Made by a program: the position numbers and the translations under genes | Part shown: positions 27,322-37,644 of the stretch, piece by piece | How the letters are laid out: each line of letters begins with the position of its first letter | Position numbering within the stretch: position 1 is the stretch's first letter | Notes under the pieces: generated by a model | What the model saw: the letters and a program-made list of their open reading frames with translations, nothing else | What the model was told of the DNA's origin: nothing | Database searches by the model: none | Source: Sphingobacterium corticibacter | Lineage (GTDB): Bacteria; Bacteroidota; Bacteroidia; Sphingobacteriales; Sphingobacteriaceae | DNA: 64,000 bases | Assembly: GCF_003076635.1 (NCBI RefSeq) | Contig: NZ_QDKG01000004.1 | Location: 124,001-188,000 of the forward strand | Direction: 5' to 3'

Positions 27322-29352
27322 TTATCCGAAGCGCTCTTTATAGGCATTTTCTAAGCTAAACATTTCATCACGCAGCTTTGCCGCTTCCAAGAAGTCCATG
27401 TTCTTGGCGGCTTTTTCCATGCGCTTGCGCACCGTCTCGATAGCTTTACTCAAATCCTTCTCGCCCATGTATTCGATTAAAGGATCTGCTGCGACCATGC
27501 TGCCTACTTCTGGCTCTACATAAGCTTTTGCTTCACCGACTTTAAGATCAGCAACAGAAGTTTGTTCTATAATTTCTTCACGAGATTTTCCTACCGTTCT
27601 TGGTGTGATGCCATGCTTCAAATTGTAGGCGATCTGCTTATCACGACGACGATTGGTTTCTTCAATCGTGACATTCATACTCTGTGTCATCTGATCGGCA
27701 TACATAATTACGCGGCCTTTATCATTCCGCGCAGCGCGACCAATCGTTTGAATCAACGATCTTTCGGAGCGTAAGAAACCTTCTTTATCCGCATCCAAGA
27801 TGGCCACCAAGGTTACTTCTGGAAGATCCAAACCTTCCCGCAACAAATTCACGCCGACCAACACATCAAACTCGCCCAAACGCAAGCCACGCAAGATTTC
27901 CACCCTTTCTAATGTCTTTACTTCCGAGTGAATGTAACGCACTTTAATGTTGAGGCGATTCATGTATTTGGTTAACTCCTCAGCCATGCGCTTGGTCAGC
28001 GTCGTAGCCAAGATACGACCTCCTTCTTTGATCGTTTTATCAACTTCTTCTAATAAATCATCGACTTGATTGACGGCCGGACGAACCTCGATTACTGGAT
28101 CCAACAATCCTGTAGGGCGAATCACCTGCTCAACCACCACGCCCTCCGTTTGTTGCAGTTCATAATCACCCGGCGTAGCCGATACATACAGCGTTTGATT
28201 GGTCAAGGATTCAAATTCTGGAAAGTTCAACGGTCGGTTATCCAACGCAGCGGGCAAACGAAATCCATGCTCTACGAGCGAAATCTTACGTGACCGGTCA
28301 CCACCATACATGGCACGTACTTGCGGCAGCGTCACATGGCTTTCATCGATCACCAATAAATAATCTTCTGGAAAATAATCGAGCAAACAGAATGGTCGCA
28401 TACCAGGAGTACGACCATCGAAGAAACGCGAATAATTCTCAATACCCGAACAATATCCTAATTCACGCATCATCTCCAGATCGTAGTTCACGCGTTCTTC
28501 CAAACGTTTGGCCTCGAGCAATTGTCCATCAGCCTCTAATTGGGCTTTTCGTTGTGTTAATTCTTCTTGAATCTGCCAAATGGACTCTGTAAATTTCTCT
28601 TTCGGCGTCACGAATAAATTGGCTGGAAAAAGCGCTAAATCTTCGTGCTTTTCCAACGTACTGCCAGATATCGGATCAATGGTGCTCAACTCTTCGATCT
28701 CGTCACCAAAGAAAGAAATACGATAAGCCGTATCCAAATACGCCGGGTACACATCTACCGTATCGCCTTTCACACGAAATGTTCCGCGCTTGAAATCGCT
28801 CGTCGTCCGTGCATAAAGAATTTCCACCAGGCGATGCAAAAAGGAATTGCGCGATACGGTCATTCCCACGCCAAAACGAAAGATGGATCGAGAGAAATCT
28901 TCTGGATTACCCATACCATAAATACAAGATACAGACGACACGACAATCACATCCCGTCGACCAGACATCAAAGCGGAGGTCGTGGCCAAACGAAGCTTTT
29001 CGATTTCTTCGTTGATCTGCAAATCCTTCTCGATATAGGTACTGGTGGAAGCAATGAAAGCCTCTGGCTGATAATAATCGTAATAACTCACAAAATACTG
29101 CACCGAATTATTCGGAAAAAACTGCTTGAACTCGCCATACAACTGCGCTGCCAGCGTCTTGTTGTGACTTAGGATCAAGGTCGGCTTTTGCGTTTGCTGG
29201 ATCACATTGGCTACCGTAAACGTTTTTCCGGAACCAGTCACTCCCAACAATGTTTGATAAGTTTCTCCGCCATTGACGCCCGCAACAAGCTCTTTAATCG
29301 CTTGCGGTTGATCTCCGGTAGGTTGGTATTCTGATGTTAATTCGAATTTCAT
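27322..29352 (-). CDS. uvrB: Excinuclease ABC subunit B
   Basis: DNA-damage-verifying helicase-like subunit of nucleotide excision repair; loads on DNA with UvrA and recruits UvrC. The 676 residues show Walker A GVTGSGKT, the damage-probing beta-hairpin YYDYYQPEAFIASTSTYIEKD region, DESHVT, ATTLTKRMAEELT, and a C-terminal UVR motif (AAKNMDFLEAAKLRDEM) for UvrC contact. Length is standard. Confidence 0.98.
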   Translation of the reverse strand: MKFELTSEYQPTGDQPQAIKELVAGVNGGETYQTLLGVTGSGKTFTVANVIQQTQKPTLILSHNKTLAAQLYGEFKQFFPNNSVQYFVSYYDYYQPEAFIASTSTYIEKDLQINEEIEKLRLATTSALMSGRRDVIVVSSVSCIYGMGNPEDFSRSIFRFGVGMTVSRNSFLHRLVEILYARTTSDFKRGTFRVKGDTVDVYPAYLDTAYRISFFGDEIEELSTIDPISGSTLEKHEDLALFPANLFVTPKEKFTESIWQIQEELTQRKAQLEADGQLLEAKRLEERVNYDLEMMRELGYCSGIENYSRFFDGRTPGMRPFCLLDYFPEDYLLVIDESHVTLPQVRAMYGGDRSRKISLVEHGFRLPAALDNRPLNFPEFESLTNQTLYVSATPGDYELQQTEGVVVEQVIRPTGLLDPVIEVRPAVNQVDDLLEEVDKTIKEGGRILATTLTKRMAEELTKYMNRLNIKVRYIHSEVKTLERVEILRGLRLGEFDVLVGVNLLREGLDLPEVTLVAILDADKEGFLRSERSLIQTIGRAARNDKGRVIMYADQMTQSMNVTIEETNRRRDKQIAYNLKHGITPRTVGKSREEIIEQTSVADLKVGEAKAYVEPEVGSMVAADPLIEYMGEKDLSKAIETVRKRMEKAAKNMDFLEAAKLRDEMFSLENAYKERFG

Positions 29353-29461
29353 GTGATAGCAATGTAAGCGATTATTCTTACAATAACAAGGCGTTGGAAA
29401 AAGGGTTTTTGTAAACTATTCTAGCCTCTATTTGTTTAGCACCATAACTAACAGGAGAAAC

Positions 29462-30106
29462 ATGATTACGATCTTGACAGAGCAAAATAGTCTGGTGAAC
29501 CAGTACTTGGTAGAATTAAGAAATACCGATATACAGAAGGATCGTATGCGTTTTCGCCGTAATCTGGAACGTATCGGTGAAATGATGGCCTACGAGATTA
29601 GCAAAGTCCTGCCCTATCAGCCAGCCGAAGTAGATACGCCTTTGGGCTTGGCCGAAACAAATGTGCTGTCCGAACAACCTGTACTCCTCACCATTATTCG
29701 GGCCGGATTACCGTTTCATCAAGGTTTTTTAAATGCTTTTGACGAAGCAGATAGTGGATTTATCGGCGCGTACCGCCACACGAAGAAAAGTGGAGAATTT
29801 GAGATTCACAAGAAATACCAAAATACGCCCAATCTGGATGATAAAATCGTCATCGTGGCCGATACCATGTTGGCCACCGGCCAAAGTTTGGTACTGTGTT
29901 GCAAAGAATTGTTGGCTGACTACAATATCAAAGAAATGCACATCGCTACCGTTATTGCTTCCGAAGAAGGCGTGCAACATGTACGCGCATTCCTACCGGA
30001 AGCGAAGATTTGGATTGGAGATTTAGACAAAGAACTAACGAGCAAAGCATACATTGTACCCGGATTAGGTGATGCTGGAGATCTGTCTTACGGCACGAAG
30101 GATTAG
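29462..30106 (+). CDS. upp: Uracil phosphoribosyltransferase
   Basis: Pyrimidine-salvage enzyme converting uracil and PRPP to UMP. The 214 residues contain the PRPP-binding loop IVIVADTMLATGQSL and the uracil-site C-terminal YIVPGLGDAGDLSYG. The ATG at 29462 follows AGGAG, one of the few clear Shine-Dalgarno sequences here; an upstream in-frame TTG at 29432 is rejected for that reason. Confidence 0.95.
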   Translation: MITILTEQNSLVNQYLVELRNTDIQKDRMRFRRNLERIGEMMAYEISKVLPYQPAEVDTPLGLAETNVLSEQPVLLTIIRAGLPFHQGFLNAFDEADSGFIGAYRHTKKSGEFEIHKKYQNTPNLDDKIVIVADTMLATGQSLVLCCKELLADYNIKEMHIATVIASEEGVQHVRAFLPEAKIWIGDLDKELTSKAYIVPGLGDAGDLSYGTKD

Positions 30107-30203
30107 CTGTGTGATGAAAAAGTTAAATCGTAAAAAATTAATAAATCCTTAATAATAAATAAGATACAAGTTCGTAAATTTAGAGATACGTAATCTCTTA
30201 ACT

Positions 30204-30677
30204 ATGAATTGGCAAAAATTCAATGGAGAAACACTCCACGTACCCATCCTCCAAGCGGTCGAAGACACCATCATCCGCGAGCATCAATTAGGAAACAAAC
30301 TTAAGATCTACATCGGCACCGACTCTCAAGTAAAGCGTGGCATCGTCGAATTTGCGACGGTTATCGTGTTCCTACGCGAGCACCGAGGTGGATTTATGTT
30401 TATCCACAAAGATCGAAAGACACACAACATGTCTATTAAAGAGCGCATGCTGATCGAAGTGCAGCATTCGATCGATATCGCCTATCAGGTATGTCCGCTA
30501 TTAGAGCAGTATCATGTGGATCTGGAAGTGCATGCGGACATCAACACCAATCCAAATTTCCAATCGAATACTGCGCTGAAAGAGGCTATGGGATACATTA
30601 TGGGAATGGGATTCATGTTCAAGGCTAAACCAGAATCCTTCGCTAGTACGAATTGCGCAAACAAGCTCGTACAGTAA
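30204..30677 (+). CDS. YkuK-family RNase H-like protein
   Basis: Protein of the Bacillus YkuK family, predicted to have an RNase H-like fold; no biochemical function is established. The 157 residues include the candidate first strand and acidic residue YIGTDSQVKRG, an ERMLIEVQHSI helix and the later VHADINTNPN with another conserved Asp. It stands alone between upp and pnuC. Confidence 0.82.
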   Translation: MNWQKFNGETLHVPILQAVEDTIIREHQLGNKLKIYIGTDSQVKRGIVEFATVIVFLREHRGGFMFIHKDRKTHNMSIKERMLIEVQHSIDIAYQVCPLLEQYHVDLEVHADINTNPNFQSNTALKEAMGYIMGMGFMFKAKPESFASTNCANKLVQ

Positions 30678-30747
30678 ACCGAGGGTTCATGCAAAGCCTG
30701 ATTTTGCGGGGATAATCGTATCTTTATTTCTGCTTACTCAGACACGC

Positions 30748-31377
30748 ATGCCGCAACTTATTTTCGATTTTTTGCATCAGCTCAAGAGTACTTCAGAGCT
30801 GGAGTGGATAGGAACCGTCACTGGTGTAGCCTGTGTCTATTTGGCTGCGAAGCAGCATATTTGGAATTGGCCGATCAGCATCGTGAGCGTGTGTTGCTAT
30901 CTCATTATATTTTACCAACATCGCTTGTATGGCGATAGCATCCTACAGATCTACTTCCTGCTCACCGCCATCTACGGCTGGTATTATTGGCGTAAGCGCG
31001 ACCTTTCCGACGAAAAACCGATCAGTTCTCTTTCCTTAACATACATAGCACTCACCATCGCAGCGATCGTTGTATTAGGATTAAGCTTGGGATTTACCTT
31101 GCGATATTGGACCGATACCGACGTACCTTTTGCCGATGGCATGTGTACCGCCATGAGTTTCGTCGCTCAATTCCTCATGACACGCAAAATACTACAAAGT
31201 TGGGCGATCTGGATCGCCGTCAATCTGTGTTATATTCCATTGTATCTGCACAAGGAACTGGCCATGACCGCAGTTTTATATGTTATATTTGCTGGAATTG
31301 CTTGGAATGGATACCGCGATTGGAAAAAAACTTACTCTGCGAACACTTTAGAACATGCACGAAACCCCACTTCTTAA
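30748..31377 (+). CDS. pnuC: PnuC-family nicotinamide riboside (vitamin) transporter
   Basis: Facilitator of the PnuC family, typically moving nicotinamide riboside into the cell, trapped by phosphorylation. The 209 residues form about seven helices, with family motifs such as WNWPISIVSVCCYLIIF, GDSILQIYFLLTAIYGWYYW and the final AWNGYRDWKK. It overlaps by 23 bp the downstream NadR-like kinase, which strengthens nicotinamide riboside as the substrate over thiamine, which some PnuC relatives carry. Confidence 0.9.
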   Translation: MPQLIFDFLHQLKSTSELEWIGTVTGVACVYLAAKQHIWNWPISIVSVCCYLIIFYQHRLYGDSILQIYFLLTAIYGWYYWRKRDLSDEKPISSLSLTYIALTIAAIVVLGLSLGFTLRYWTDTDVPFADGMCTAMSFVAQFLMTRKILQSWAIWIAVNLCYIPLYLHKELAMTAVLYVIFAGIAWNGYRDWKKTYSANTLEHARNPTS

Positions 31378-31897
31378 AATAGCCGTTGTCGGTCCAGAAT
31401 CTACGGGAAAATCCACTATGGCTAAAAAATTAGCCGAGCGCTACCAAACCGTATGCGTGCCGGAATACGCGCGCTATTACTGCCAAAACCTCGACAATAA
31501 ATATACGCTGCAAGACGAAGTGAACATGTATTATGGGCAGGTCGCTTTAGAAGAATCGCTGATACCTTTAGCGAGTAACGGGCTATTGATAGCAGATACC
31601 ACCATTATGACTATTAAGATTTGGAGCGATCACTTATTTGGCCATACGCCCGAAGAAGTATTGAACGAAATCAAGCTTCGCAAATACGACTTTTACTTGC
31701 TCATGGATATTGACTTACCATGGGAAGATGATCCTTTACGCGATTTCCCAGAACAACGCCCGCATTTTTTGGAGGTCTGGAAGAAAGAACTCAGCCAGCT
31801 CAACGCCAACTATAGCCTGATATCTGGGCAAGGTGAAGCACGCTTGGAAAACGGCATAGCCGCCGTCCAATCCTTTCTAGCCGGCCACTTGGGTTAA
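31355..31897 (+). CDS. NadR-like ATPase, ribosylnicotinamide kinase type
   Basis: P-loop protein (180 residues) similar to the C-terminal kinase domain of NadR, expected to phosphorylate nicotinamide riboside to NMN. Walker A is [14 protein letters not shown] at about residues 13-26; VPEYARYY and the [18 protein letters not shown] segment are typical of the family. The DNA-binding and adenylyltransferase domains of E. coli NadR are absent. It overlaps pnuC at its start and overlaps the parE 3' end by 21 bp on the opposite strand. Confidence 0.85.
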   Translation: MHETPLLKIAVVGPESTGKSTMAKKLAERYQTVCVPEYARYYCQNLDNKYTLQDEVNMYYGQVALEESLIPLASNGLLIADTTIMTIKIWSDHLFGHTPEEVLNEIKLRKYDFYLLMDIDLPWEDDPLRDFPEQRPHFLEVWKKELSQLNANYSLISGQGEARLENGIAAVQSFLAGHLG

Positions 31898-33730
31898 TAC
31901 ATCTTCTGTATCCAATTCCACGCGCAAGTTATTGACGATGTGTTTTTGTCGATCTGGCGTATTCTTGCCCATATAGTATTCCAACAAGTGCGACAGCTTG
32001 TTTTCCTTAGAAAGAATGACTGGATCTAGGCGCATATCCTTACCGATGAATAAGCCAAATTCGGAAGGAGAAATCTCTCCCAATCCTTTGAATCGGGTAA
32101 TCTCTGGCTTTGCTCCCAATTTTTTTATCGCTTGTTGCTTCTCTTCTTCGGAGTAACAGTAAATCGTTTCTTTCTTATTACGAACACGGAATAATGGCGT
32201 TTGCAAAATCGAAACATGCCCTGCTTTGACCAAATCAGGGAAGAACTGCAAGAAAAATGTAAGCAACAATAGGCGGATGTGCATACCATCCACATCGGCA
32301 TCGGTAGCTACGACGATATTATTATAGCGTAAGCCATCCAAACCTTCTTCTATATTCAGCGCATGCTGTAGCAAGTTAAACTCTTCATTCTCGTACACAA
32401 TCTTTTTAGACATGCCATACGAGTTTAGCGGTTTACCCTTCAAGCTGAATACCGCTTGCGTCATCACATCGCGCGATTTGGTAATCGAACCACTGGCTGA
32501 ATCTCCCTCGGTAATAAACAGGGTGGTTTCCAGATTGCGTTCGTGCTTGTCGGAGAAATGCAGCTTACAATCCCGCAATTTGCGATTGTGCACCGAAGCC
32601 TTTTTGGCGCGTTCGTTGGCCAATTTCTTGATTCCGGCGATATCCTTACGCTCGCGCTCGGATTGCAAAATTCTTTTTTGCAAAGCATCAGCCGTATCTG
32701 GATTGCGGTGCAAATAATCGTCCAGCGCTTTTTTCAGAAAATCATTGATGAAAGTCCGCACGCTTGGCCCATCAGGACCGATATTTTGCGAACCTAACTT
32801 CGTCTTGGTTTGCGATTCAAAGACCGGCTCCTGCACCTTAACGGCAATCGCACCGATAATGGAAGCCCGAATATCCGAAGCATCGTAATCTTTCTTGTAA
32901 AACTCCCGAATGGTTTTGACCACCGCTTCGCGGAATGCTGCTTGGTGCGTACCACCTTGCGTGGTATGTTGGCCATTAACGAAGGAATAATATTCCTCAC
33001 CGTATTGCTGGCCGTGCGTTAATGCGATCTCAATATCCTCTCCGCGGAGATGAATAATTGGGTAGCGCATCGATTCGGTTTCTATATTGCGCTCCAGCAG
33101 ATCTTTCAAACCATTCTCCGAAACAAACTTTTGTCCGTTGAAATTGATCGTCAAGCCAGAATTCAAGAAAACATAGTTCCAGATCATGTTTTCTACAAAT
33201 TCCATCCGGTATTTGTAGTTTCTAAAGATGCTATTGTCTGGATAAAACGTCACCGCAGTTCCATTGCGTTGTGTGGTATCCTTTTTCTCATCCGACACCA
33301 ATTCGCCTTGTGCAAATTGCGCAATCCGCGTCACGTTCTGACGGTAAGATTGTACCGTGAACTGTGTAGAAAGCGCATTGACCGCTTTGGTACCTACACC
33401 ATTCAGTCCGACCGATTTTTGGAAAGCTTTACTATCGTATTTACCTCCAGTGTTGATCTTGGAGACCACATCCACGACAGAACCAATCGGAATACCACGA
33501 CCGTAATCGCGAATAGACACTTTATTTTCATTCACCGTGATATCAATGGATCGGCCTGCGCCCATCACAAACTCATCGATGGAGTTGTCCATCACCTCTT
33601 TTAGCAGTACATAGATGCCATCATCATACGCCGAACCGTCGCCCAGCTTACCGATGTACATCCCTGGGCGAAGCCTAATATGCTCTTTCCAATCCAGTGA
33701 TCGTATACTATCTTCGTTATATGTGCTCAT
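31877..33730 (-). CDS. parE: DNA topoisomerase IV subunit B (GyrB/ParE family)
   Basis: ATPase subunit of a type IIA topoisomerase that decatenates chromosomes with ParC. The 617 residues show the GHKL motifs ([35 protein letters not shown]), the TOPRIM motif [10 protein letters not shown], and [14 protein letters not shown]. It lacks the GyrB-specific extended TOPRIM insert and ends like ParE proteins of this phylum. The gyrase B alternative is less likely but not excluded without comparison. Confidence 0.9.
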   Translation of the reverse strand: MSTYNEDSIRSLDWKEHIRLRPGMYIGKLGDGSAYDDGIYVLLKEVMDNSIDEFVMGAGRSIDITVNENKVSIRDYGRGIPIGSVVDVVSKINTGGKYDSKAFQKSVGLNGVGTKAVNALSTQFTVQSYRQNVTRIAQFAQGELVSDEKKDTTQRNGTAVTFYPDNSIFRNYKYRMEFVENMIWNYVFLNSGLTINFNGQKFVSENGLKDLLERNIETESMRYPIIHLRGEDIEIALTHGQQYGEEYYSFVNGQHTTQGGTHQAAFREAVVKTIREFYKKDYDASDIRASIIGAIAVKVQEPVFESQTKTKLGSQNIGPDGPSVRTFINDFLKKALDDYLHRNPDTADALQKRILQSERERKDIAGIKKLANERAKKASVHNRKLRDCKLHFSDKHERNLETTLFITEGDSASGSITKSRDVMTQAVFSLKGKPLNSYGMSKKIVYENEEFNLLQHALNIEEGLDGLRYNNIVVATDADVDGMHIRLLLLTFFLQFFPDLVKAGHVSILQTPLFRVRNKKETIYCYSEEEKQQAIKKLGAKPEITRFKGLGEISPSEFGLFIGKDMRLDPVILSKENKLSHLLEYYMGKNTPDRQKHIVNNLRVELDTEDVLTQVAG

Positions 33731-33803
33731 GCGTATCTATGTATTGTAATATGGAGGTATTTGGTGGTCGGAATACAAAAATAATAAAATTAGCGCAATC
33801 GCC

Positions 33804-34874
33804 TTAATCAGACTTTTTAATAACGCCAATACCGGGACGATCGGGCAAAATACATAGCCCATCTTCTACACGCATGCCTTCAAACAAATCATTATCAATC
33901 AACAATGCGCCATCCAAATCTGCCCAATCTGCCAATGGCGCTAATTGTGCCGCCGCAGAGATCGCGCACGACGTTTCTGTCATGCAGCCCAACATCACTT
34001 TCATGTCTAAGGCACGCGCCAACTCTGCCATTTGCTTTGCTTCGCGCATACCCGCGCACTTCATCAATTTGATATTGATACCGCTATACATATCTTTCAG
34101 CGCAACAATATCCGCTAAACGCTGACAGGCTTCATCTGCTATCGTAGGAATAGGCGATCTTTCGGTCAGCCAAGCATTATCTTCAGGTCGATCTTTGGGC
34201 ATGGGTTGCTCGAGAAAAACTACATTTCTTTCGGCTAGCCAACCGGCCATATCCACCGCCAAATGCTTGTCTTTCCAACCTTGATTCACATCGGCACACA
34301 ATGGTACATCTGTCACGGATCGGATGGTTTCGATAATCATTTTGTCGGTTTCCAGACCCAGCTTCACTTTCAGCATTCGGTATTCACTGGCTTCCGATAC
34401 TTTTTGCCGAATCATCGCTTCGGTATCTATCCCAATGGTAAAGGAAGTCGCTGGAATTATCTGCGGATCTAATCCCCAGATTTTGTAAAAAGGCTGTTGC
34501 ATGATCTTACCCAGCAAATCATGTAAGGCGATATCTAGCGCGGCTTTGGCGGCGGTATTGTTAGCGGCAATCGTATCTACATAGGCTAATATATCAGCCG
34601 TTTCGAATGGAGAAGAGAACCGAGATAGATCTACTTGTTGTAGAAAAGCAAAAACACTTTCCTGTGATTCGCCCAAGTATGGCGGCATAGATGCTTCACC
34701 ATATCCAATAATACCGTCAAACTCTAATTCCAATAATACCACTGGTGTGGTATTTCGAGTAAATGATGCGACCGTGAATACATGATGCATCTGTAACGTG
34801 TAAGGTTTATACCGAAGTTGGAATTTACCTTGTTGATGCGTTGTCCAATTGGTTGGAGCCGAAGCGTTGTGCAT
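33804..34874 (-). CDS. Dipeptide epimerase (enolase superfamily, L-Ala-D/L-Glu epimerase type)
   Basis: Enolase-superfamily enzyme that epimerises dipeptides such as L-Ala-D-Glu from murein recycling. The 356 residues show the KxK catalytic motif (MLKVKLG), metal ligands in CADVNQGW, FLEQPM and IADEAC, and the second catalytic lysine in INIKLMKCAG. Specificity for Ala-Glu rather than another dipeptide is inferred. Lies 73 bp upstream of parE on the same strand. Confidence 0.87.
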   Translation of the reverse strand: MHNASAPTNWTTHQQGKFQLRYKPYTLQMHHVFTVASFTRNTTPVVLLELEFDGIIGYGEASMPPYLGESQESVFAFLQQVDLSRFSSPFETADILAYVDTIAANNTAAKAALDIALHDLLGKIMQQPFYKIWGLDPQIIPATSFTIGIDTEAMIRQKVSEASEYRMLKVKLGLETDKMIIETIRSVTDVPLCADVNQGWKDKHLAVDMAGWLAERNVVFLEQPMPKDRPEDNAWLTERSPIPTIADEACQRLADIVALKDMYSGINIKLMKCAGMREAKQMAELARALDMKVMLGCMTETSCAISAAAQLAPLADWADLDGALLIDNDLFEGMRVEDGLCILPDRPGIGVIKKSD

Positions 34875-35039
34875 GACCGTGCTGAATGTTTTCCTTTTTT
34901 GCTGTCAAATATTTACTTTTAAGCCCTGCTATATTCAATCGCTAAAAGACTTTAATAAGCGTGCGGTTATAATACGACAAACCACGACTTGCCGTAAGCT
35001 AAAATACGAATAAATCGGCATAGAAAAAGAACAACATTC

Positions 35040-36071
35040 ATGAATAAAAAGATAGATTCTCGACGCATTTTCCTTAAAAAAGCAATGATAGGCGCCATAT
35101 CGGCCAGCGCACTTCCAACTTCGTTGGCCATGGCAAATACCGCACAAAAAGGGGCTAAAAAACCAATCGTCATCTCGACTTGGGATTTTGGTGTTGCAGC
35201 AAATCAGGCTGCATGGAAAATCTTGCAAACGGGCGGATCAGCATTGGACGCCGTGGAAGCGGGTGTACAAGTTGCTGAATCGGATCTTTCAAATCCTACG
35301 GTGGGCAAAGGTGGCTATCCGGATCGCGATGGCCATGTGACGCTGGATGCTTGCATCATGGATGCGGAAGGGAATTGTGGATCTGTCGCGGCATTAGAAC
35401 ATATTGCGCACCCCATTTCTGTAGCGCGTAAAGTGATGGAAGATACGCCGCATGTGATGCTGGTAGGCGAAGGTGCCTTGCAATTTGCTTTAGAAAAAGG
35501 ATTTGAGAAAGAAGATTTATTAATCCCGTCGTCGAAAGAAGCTTGGCAAGAATGGTTGAAAGAACGCCAGTATAAGCCCATCATGAATATTGAGAACAAA
35601 TCCTTCAATACAGAACGTTTGCCCGGCAATCAGTATAATCACGACACGATTGGCATGCTCGCTTTGGATGCATCCGGAAATCTTTCTGGTGCGTGCACGA
35701 CCAGTGGCATGGCTTTTAAAATGCGTGGTCGTGTAGGCGATAGCCCAATCATTGGCGCTGGTCTGTATGTAGATAATGAGATCGGCGCGGCAACTTCAAC
35801 CGGTGTTGGTGAAGAGGTGATTCGTACTGTTGGCAGCTTTCTCGTGGTAGAGTTGATGCGGCAAGGTTATTCGCCGGAGGCGGCCTGTAAAGAAGCCGTG
35901 GAGCGGATCGTGAAAAAGAAACCCGAAATCGCCAAAGAAATTCAGGTTGGATTTTTGGCACTCAACAAAAAAGGTGAATATGGATCATATGCTTTGCAAT
36001 CAGGTTTTTCGTTTGCCGTATGTCATAATGAGCAGCAGGATATTCTCGAAAAAGGCAAACATATTTTTTAG
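35040..36071 (+). CDS. Tat-exported glycosylasparaginase (N4-(beta-GlcNAc)-L-asparaginase)
   Basis: Ntn-hydrolase that cleaves the GlcNAc-Asn bond of N-glycopeptides, probably used to consume host or environmental glycoproteins. The 343-residue precursor begins with a twin-arginine signal containing SRRIFLKK, so it is exported folded. The autoprocessing nucleophile is Thr203 in NHDTIGMLALD; the later GRVGDSPIIGAG and STGVGEEVIR are substrate-site motifs. Confidence 0.92.
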   Translation: MNKKIDSRRIFLKKAMIGAISASALPTSLAMANTAQKGAKKPIVISTWDFGVAANQAAWKILQTGGSALDAVEAGVQVAESDLSNPTVGKGGYPDRDGHVTLDACIMDAEGNCGSVAALEHIAHPISVARKVMEDTPHVMLVGEGALQFALEKGFEKEDLLIPSSKEAWQEWLKERQYKPIMNIENKSFNTERLPGNQYNHDTIGMLALDASGNLSGACTTSGMAFKMRGRVGDSPIIGAGLYVDNEIGAATSTGVGEEVIRTVGSFLVVELMRQGYSPEAACKEAVERIVKKKPEIAKEIQVGFLALNKKGEYGSYALQSGFSFAVCHNEQQDILEKGKHIF

Positions 36072-36075
36072 TACG

Positions 36076-36083
36076 TATCTTTG
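36076..36083 (+). promoter_or_regulatory. Putative -7 element for msrA
   Basis: TATCTTTG, full match to TAnnTTTG, 56 nt before the msrA ATG and 4 nt after the preceding stop codon. Confidence 0.45.
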
Positions 36084-36139
36084 TATAGTGATTTGACCTA
36101 TGCAAATCACGCATTTTTTTCATTTAAAATCATACGATT

Positions 36140-36658
36140 ATGTTAGCGACATTCGGAGGAGGTTGTTTCTGGTGTACAGAGGTTATATTTCAACAACTTG
36201 ATGGCATTGTATCCGTGTTGCCTGGTTATATGGGTGGACAACGTGAAAATCCAACTTATGAGCAAGTTTGCAGTGGAGCAACAGGCCATGTGGAGGTGAT
36301 TCAGATTGAATTTGACGAAACGAAACTTTCCTTTATCGATCTATTGGGCATCTTTTTCAGAACACACAACCCAACGACGTTAAATCGTCAGGGAGCTGAT
36401 GTGGGCACACAATATCGCTCAGTGGTATTTTATCATAGCGAAGAACAGCATTTGCAGGCCGTACAATTTATCGAAGGCTTGACGTCGCAAGGCGTTTTTG
36501 TTGATCCTATCGTAACTGCGGTAGAGCCAGCAGTGACCTTTTGGAAGGCTGAGGATTACCATGTAAACTATTTCAACCGCAATCCGGAAAACCAATATTG
36601 CCAAGCAGTAGTGGCGCCGAAGCTGAAGAAATTCTTAGAAAGTTACGGAAACGCTTAG
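36140..36658 (+). CDS. msrA: Peptide methionine-(S)-sulfoxide reductase
   Basis: Repairs oxidised methionine (S-sulfoxide) in proteins using a catalytic cysteine recycled by thioredoxin. The 172 residues place the catalytic Cys9 in GGGCFWCTEV at the N-terminus, followed by GYMGG, YEQVCSGATGHVEV and the later HNPTTLNRQGADVGTQYRS. No signal peptide, so cytoplasmic. Confidence 0.96.
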   Translation: MLATFGGGCFWCTEVIFQQLDGIVSVLPGYMGGQRENPTYEQVCSGATGHVEVIQIEFDETKLSFIDLLGIFFRTHNPTTLNRQGADVGTQYRSVVFYHSEEQHLQAVQFIEGLTSQGVFVDPIVTAVEPAVTFWKAEDYHVNYFNRNPENQYCQAVVAPKLKKFLESYGNA

Positions 36659-36680
36659 GGCGATTCCGTAACTTTTATTT
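36641..36680 (+). terminator. Terminator of msrA
   Basis: 10-bp stem (36641-36650 with 36664-36673) that includes the end of the msrA coding sequence, followed by TTTTATTTTATTT. It probably also serves the converging methyltransferase gene. Confidence 0.75.
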
Positions 36681-37579
36681 TATTTAAACTTTCTGAATTT
36701 TCCGAACACCCCCAGTGGTAATTTGACACCAGCGGTGGCTTGTAGGTATAATTCACCCACTTCTAAATTCTGCACCGCTGGGAATGAAGTGCGAATCAAA
36801 TTCTCCACAATTACAGAAGAAAACCCGAGTGAATACGTATTAAGAATCAAGAAATGCTCTTCGGGATCAAGCAACTGAACCACATCACGCATCATATCCC
36901 GGATATTATCTTCTAGCTTCCACTTCTCCCCTTTTGGTCCGTGACCATAAGCTGGCGGATCTAGTATGATACCGTGATAGGTATTACCTCGTTTCAGCTC
37001 ACGCTGCACGAACTTCAATGCATCTTCAACCATCCAGCGGATATCCTGCAATCCGGATAGCTCTTGATTTTCATTCGCCCAAGTTACGACCTGCTTGATA
37101 GAATCCACATGCGTCACCTCCGCTCCGGCAGCACGCGCAATCAAAGATGCGCCACCGGTGTAGGCAAACAGATTTAAGAATTTTGGTTTTGGATTTTTAA
37201 TCGCTTTGACCGATTCGGATATGTAATCCCAGTTCACGGCTTGCTCCGGAAAAATCCCTACATGCTTGAAGGAAGTAAGCCCCAGGCGAAAGCGGATCTC
37301 TACCAAATCATTGCGGTATGCAATATGCCAGCGGTCGGCCAATTTAGGATTTTTCTTCAACCATTCACCACTGGTAGCCGATCTTCCTTTGAATTTGATA
37401 TGATATCTTTTCTCCCATTCGGCATTGGACAAACTTTTTGGCCATACGGCCTGCGGCTCGGGGCGAATCAAAATCATGTCGCCGAATCGCTCTAGTTTTT
37501 CAAAATCTCCGCAATCGATCAATTCGTAGTCTTTCCAGTGTTTCGGTGTAAGCAGCTGTATATCTGTGGTTGTCGTCAA
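36680..37579 (-). CDS. Class I SAM-dependent methyltransferase, RlmI/RlmK-like
   Basis: S-adenosylmethionine methyltransferase similar to 23S rRNA cytosine/guanine methyltransferases of the RlmI/RlmK type. The 299 residues show the SAM motif FLNLFAYTGGASLIARAAGA, VTHVDSIKQVVTWA (motif II) and the catalytic ILDPPAYGHGPKGEKW. The start seems to be TTG at 37579 (no in-frame ATG is near; the next is well inside the conserved region). It lacks an obvious PUA domain. rRNA as substrate is an inference. Confidence 0.8.
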   Translation of the reverse strand: MTTTTDIQLLTPKHWKDYELIDCGDFEKLERFGDMILIRPEPQAVWPKSLSNAEWEKRYHIKFKGRSATSGEWLKKNPKLADRWHIAYRNDLVEIRFRLGLTSFKHVGIFPEQAVNWDYISESVKAIKNPKPKFLNLFAYTGGASLIARAAGAEVTHVDSIKQVVTWANENQELSGLQDIRWMVEDALKFVQRELKRGNTYHGIILDPPAYGHGPKGEKWKLEDNIRDMMRDVVQLLDPEEHFLILNTYSLGFSSVIVENLIRTSFPAVQNLEVGELYLQATAGVKLPLGVFGKFRKFK

Positions 37580-37601
37580 AATTATTGTATCTTTTATTGG
37601 G

Positions 37602-37609
37602 CAAAGATA
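37602..37609 (-). promoter_or_regulatory. Putative -7 element for the methyltransferase gene
   Basis: On the minus strand reads TATCTTTG (full TAnnTTTG match), 22 nt before the TTG start at 37579 and within the 65-bp gap after the Cas12f-like gene, so the methyltransferase need not depend on the sigma/Cas12f operon. Confidence 0.5.
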
Positions 37610-37644
37610 ACAATTTACATATCATCCAATGCGTACGAGCTAAG

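Noticed and set aside
31877..31897. Overlap of parE and the NadR-like gene as a possible frameshift or misassembly
   Set aside because: Both proteins end with normal family C-termini; it is a simple tail-to-tail overlap of 21 bp.
37580..37644. Remnant of the missing zinc ribbon/RuvC-III downstream of the Cas12f-like stop
   Set aside because: The 65-bp gap encodes no CxxC motif in the frame I read past the stop, which soon hits another stop, and it holds the promoter of the next gene.
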